Shown: positions 62,946 through 64,000 of the stretch, piece after piece
Position numbering within the stretch: position 1 is the first letter of the stretch
Layout: each line of letters begins with the position of its first letter
Assembly (NCBI GenBank): GCA_016712225.1
Contig: JADJRL010000003.1
Span: 2,741,501-2,805,500 of the forward strand
Source of the DNA: Candidatus Defluviibacterium haderslevense
GTDB lineage: Bacteria > Bacteroidota > Bacteroidia > Chitinophagales > Saprospiraceae
DNA: 64,000 nt
Reading direction: 5' to 3'
Notes under the pieces: generated by a model
Seen by the model: the letters and a program-made list of their open reading frames with translations, nothing else
The model's database searches: none
Told to the model about the DNA's origin: nothing
Position numbers and translations under genes: made by a program

Positions 62946-63458
62946 TTATATTTTATATTTAATAGATCTTATTCTGGCATTGATGGAAGGAATATGTTTT
63001 TTTTCAAGTTCGGTTAATGTCTTAGAAAATTCCTGGGTTAATTCGCTATGCACTTTTTGCATTTCAAAAAGTCCCTGAATGGAATTAACTCTAACGATTC
63101 TGGAATTGTTATTATCCAGAGCCCAATCCATTAATAATTTCCAGGCCTTAGTCAATTCAGGAGGGGTTAAGGATAGGCGAGGAATTATTTGTGCCAGATG
63201 CCATTTAAGTTCTTTATCATGAGCGACAGTACTTAAATCAAGAATTTCATGTTTGTGTTTGATTAGATAATTGGGATGTTTTAGGGTGATCTTTTCAATG
63301 GCATCTATGGCTCGCATGACTAGCAATTGGTCATCGAGAAAGATCAATTTAAATAATTCATCGAAGTCTTGTTGGTTTACAATGAGCGAGACTACGGAAT
63401 TGCTTTTTCCTATGGATCGCAAGTCGCCACCTGATAATAAGTTTACGAAGTCATTCAA
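62946..63458 (-). CDS. HEAT-repeat-like hypothetical protein
   Basis: The 170-residue protein is helical throughout, with an armadillo/HEAT-like pattern (QDFDELFKLIFLDDQLLVMR, ELKWHLAQIIPRLSLTPPEL, WALDNNNSRIVRVNSIQGLF). It has no signal peptide or catalytic motif. It opens with a GGDLRSIGKSN segment that appears conserved in similar bacterial proteins. There is no ATG near the start; the best start is TTG at 63458, since the first in-frame ATG is internal. Such proteins usually act as scaffolds; the partner is unknown. Confidence 0.65.
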   Translation of the reverse strand: MNDFVNLLSGGDLRSIGKSNSVVSLIVNQQDFDELFKLIFLDDQLLVMRAIDAIEKITLKHPNYLIKHKHEILDLSTVAHDKELKWHLAQIIPRLSLTPPELTKAWKLLMDWALDNNNSRIVRVNSIQGLFEMQKVHSELTQEFSKTLTELEKKHIPSINARIRSIKYKI

Positions 63459-63547
63459 TGATTTTAAATTGCTTATGTGTTTGATTATATTTTTTAAATA
63501 TCCAGGTGTTTTATGTTGTTATTTATTTTTATAAATAATTTTAGCAT

Positions 63548-63754
63548 TTATTTTTTGATAAATCCGAAATAGAACGTTATCAAAAATAGAACAAAATGTA
63601 TGCATCCCCGGATGGCTAAAAATTCGTGCGACATGGTCCCTCCCATAAAGGGTAGATCTATTTGATGCCAGGCAAAATACCAACTGGCTCCTGATGTAAC
63701 AAAGAATGCTCCTGATAAGAATTTAAAGATTTCTTTCCAATTTATTTTTTTCAT
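63548..63754 (-). CDS. Small membrane protein, two helices
   Basis: The 68-residue protein has a basic N-terminus (MKKINWKEIFKFLSG) and two hydrophobic helices (about 12-29 and 47-65) separated by a short loop with HQIDLPFMGGTMSHE. It is probably an inner membrane protein. No family is recognised, but the reading frame is compact and ends with a lysine pair, so it looks like a real small gene. It lies 89 bp upstream of the HEAT-like gene on the same strand. Confidence 0.55.
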   Translation of the reverse strand: MKKINWKEIFKFLSGAFFVTSGASWYFAWHQIDLPFMGGTMSHEFLAIRGCIHFVLFLITFYFGFIKK

Positions 63755-64000
63755 CAGATCCAGATATTTTGATTTTATTTAATGTTATCGGTTGATTCAC
63801 GTAAAAATATGGCAAAATATTGGTTAAGTTTGTGATAAAATGGCAATACCCAAATTTTTCAATTATTCAAAGGTAAATCAATTTTTTATATTACTTTAAA
63901 CACATTGGTAAAGTACTACTTTTAAATAAAATGCAAATAAGAGTTTTTACATATTGTTGGAATTATTGCATTTCGCATTATAGATATAAAATACCAAATA

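Overview
The window is a chromosomal segment of a Bacteroidota bacterium, most likely from the Saprospiria or a neighbouring lineage. This rests on AT-rich DNA, start codons without clear Shine-Dalgarno sequences, TAnnTTTG-type promoter elements, ten proteins ending in type IX secretion (T9SS) sorting domains, a TonB-dependent receptor of the Bacteroidota beta-barrel family, and a tig-clpP-clpX cluster. No phylogenetic marker was compared with a database, so the assignment is by recognition only.

Left part (1-12.2 kb): two divergent APC amino-acid permeases (the first cut by the window edge), a TonB-dependent receptor behind a promoter with a 9-bp dyad, a YitT-family membrane protein, a secreted OmpA-like protein, and a leftward three-gene unit: membrane protein, amidohydrolase and membrane-anchored metallophosphoesterase. 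The functions of the unit and of its first gene are unknown.

12.5-30 kb: T9SS cargo proteins are interspersed with a RAYT (REP-associated transposase) that has an expanded hexapeptide linker, an ECF42-type sigma factor operon (SnoaL-like, two DGPF/YCII proteins, sigma factor starting at TTG), a start-less ParE toxin remnant, and a 30-bp direct-repeat pair around a LytTR regulator and an intradiol-dioxygenase/CxxC fusion lipoprotein. Next come a transglutaminase-like protein and an apparently intact subclass B1 metallo-beta-lactamase.

30-40 kb is the housekeeping core: glyA, truA (convergent, overlapping), a DoxX-like protein, tig-clpP-clpX with a His-rich trigger factor tail, tRNA-Leu(UAG), and a bifunctional RelA/SpoT enzyme. 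A five-copy array of paired hairpins with compensatory changes lies downstream of clpX.

40-61 kb is an accessory region dominated by secreted proteins: an SBBP propeller, a 1243-residue CSLREA protein, three paralogous T9SS proteins (one frameshifted) and a parallel beta-helix protein. It carries clear signs of duplication and decay: two fragments of T9SS sorting domains, a truncated RhuM gene next to a full-length relative, REP-like hairpins placed exactly at two truncation points, and two degenerate CRISPR remnants (30-nt repeats, about 36-nt spacers) without cas genes. The right end (61-64 kb) returns to ordinary genes: a lipoprotein, tmk, a HEAT-like protein and a small membrane protein.

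The best candidates for something undescribed are the orphan CRISPR remnants with REP-bounded truncations, the leftward three-gene cassette, the dioxygenase-thioredoxin-like fusion, and the B1 beta-lactamase. No cas genes, T9SS machinery genes, integrase or complete insertion sequence were seen.
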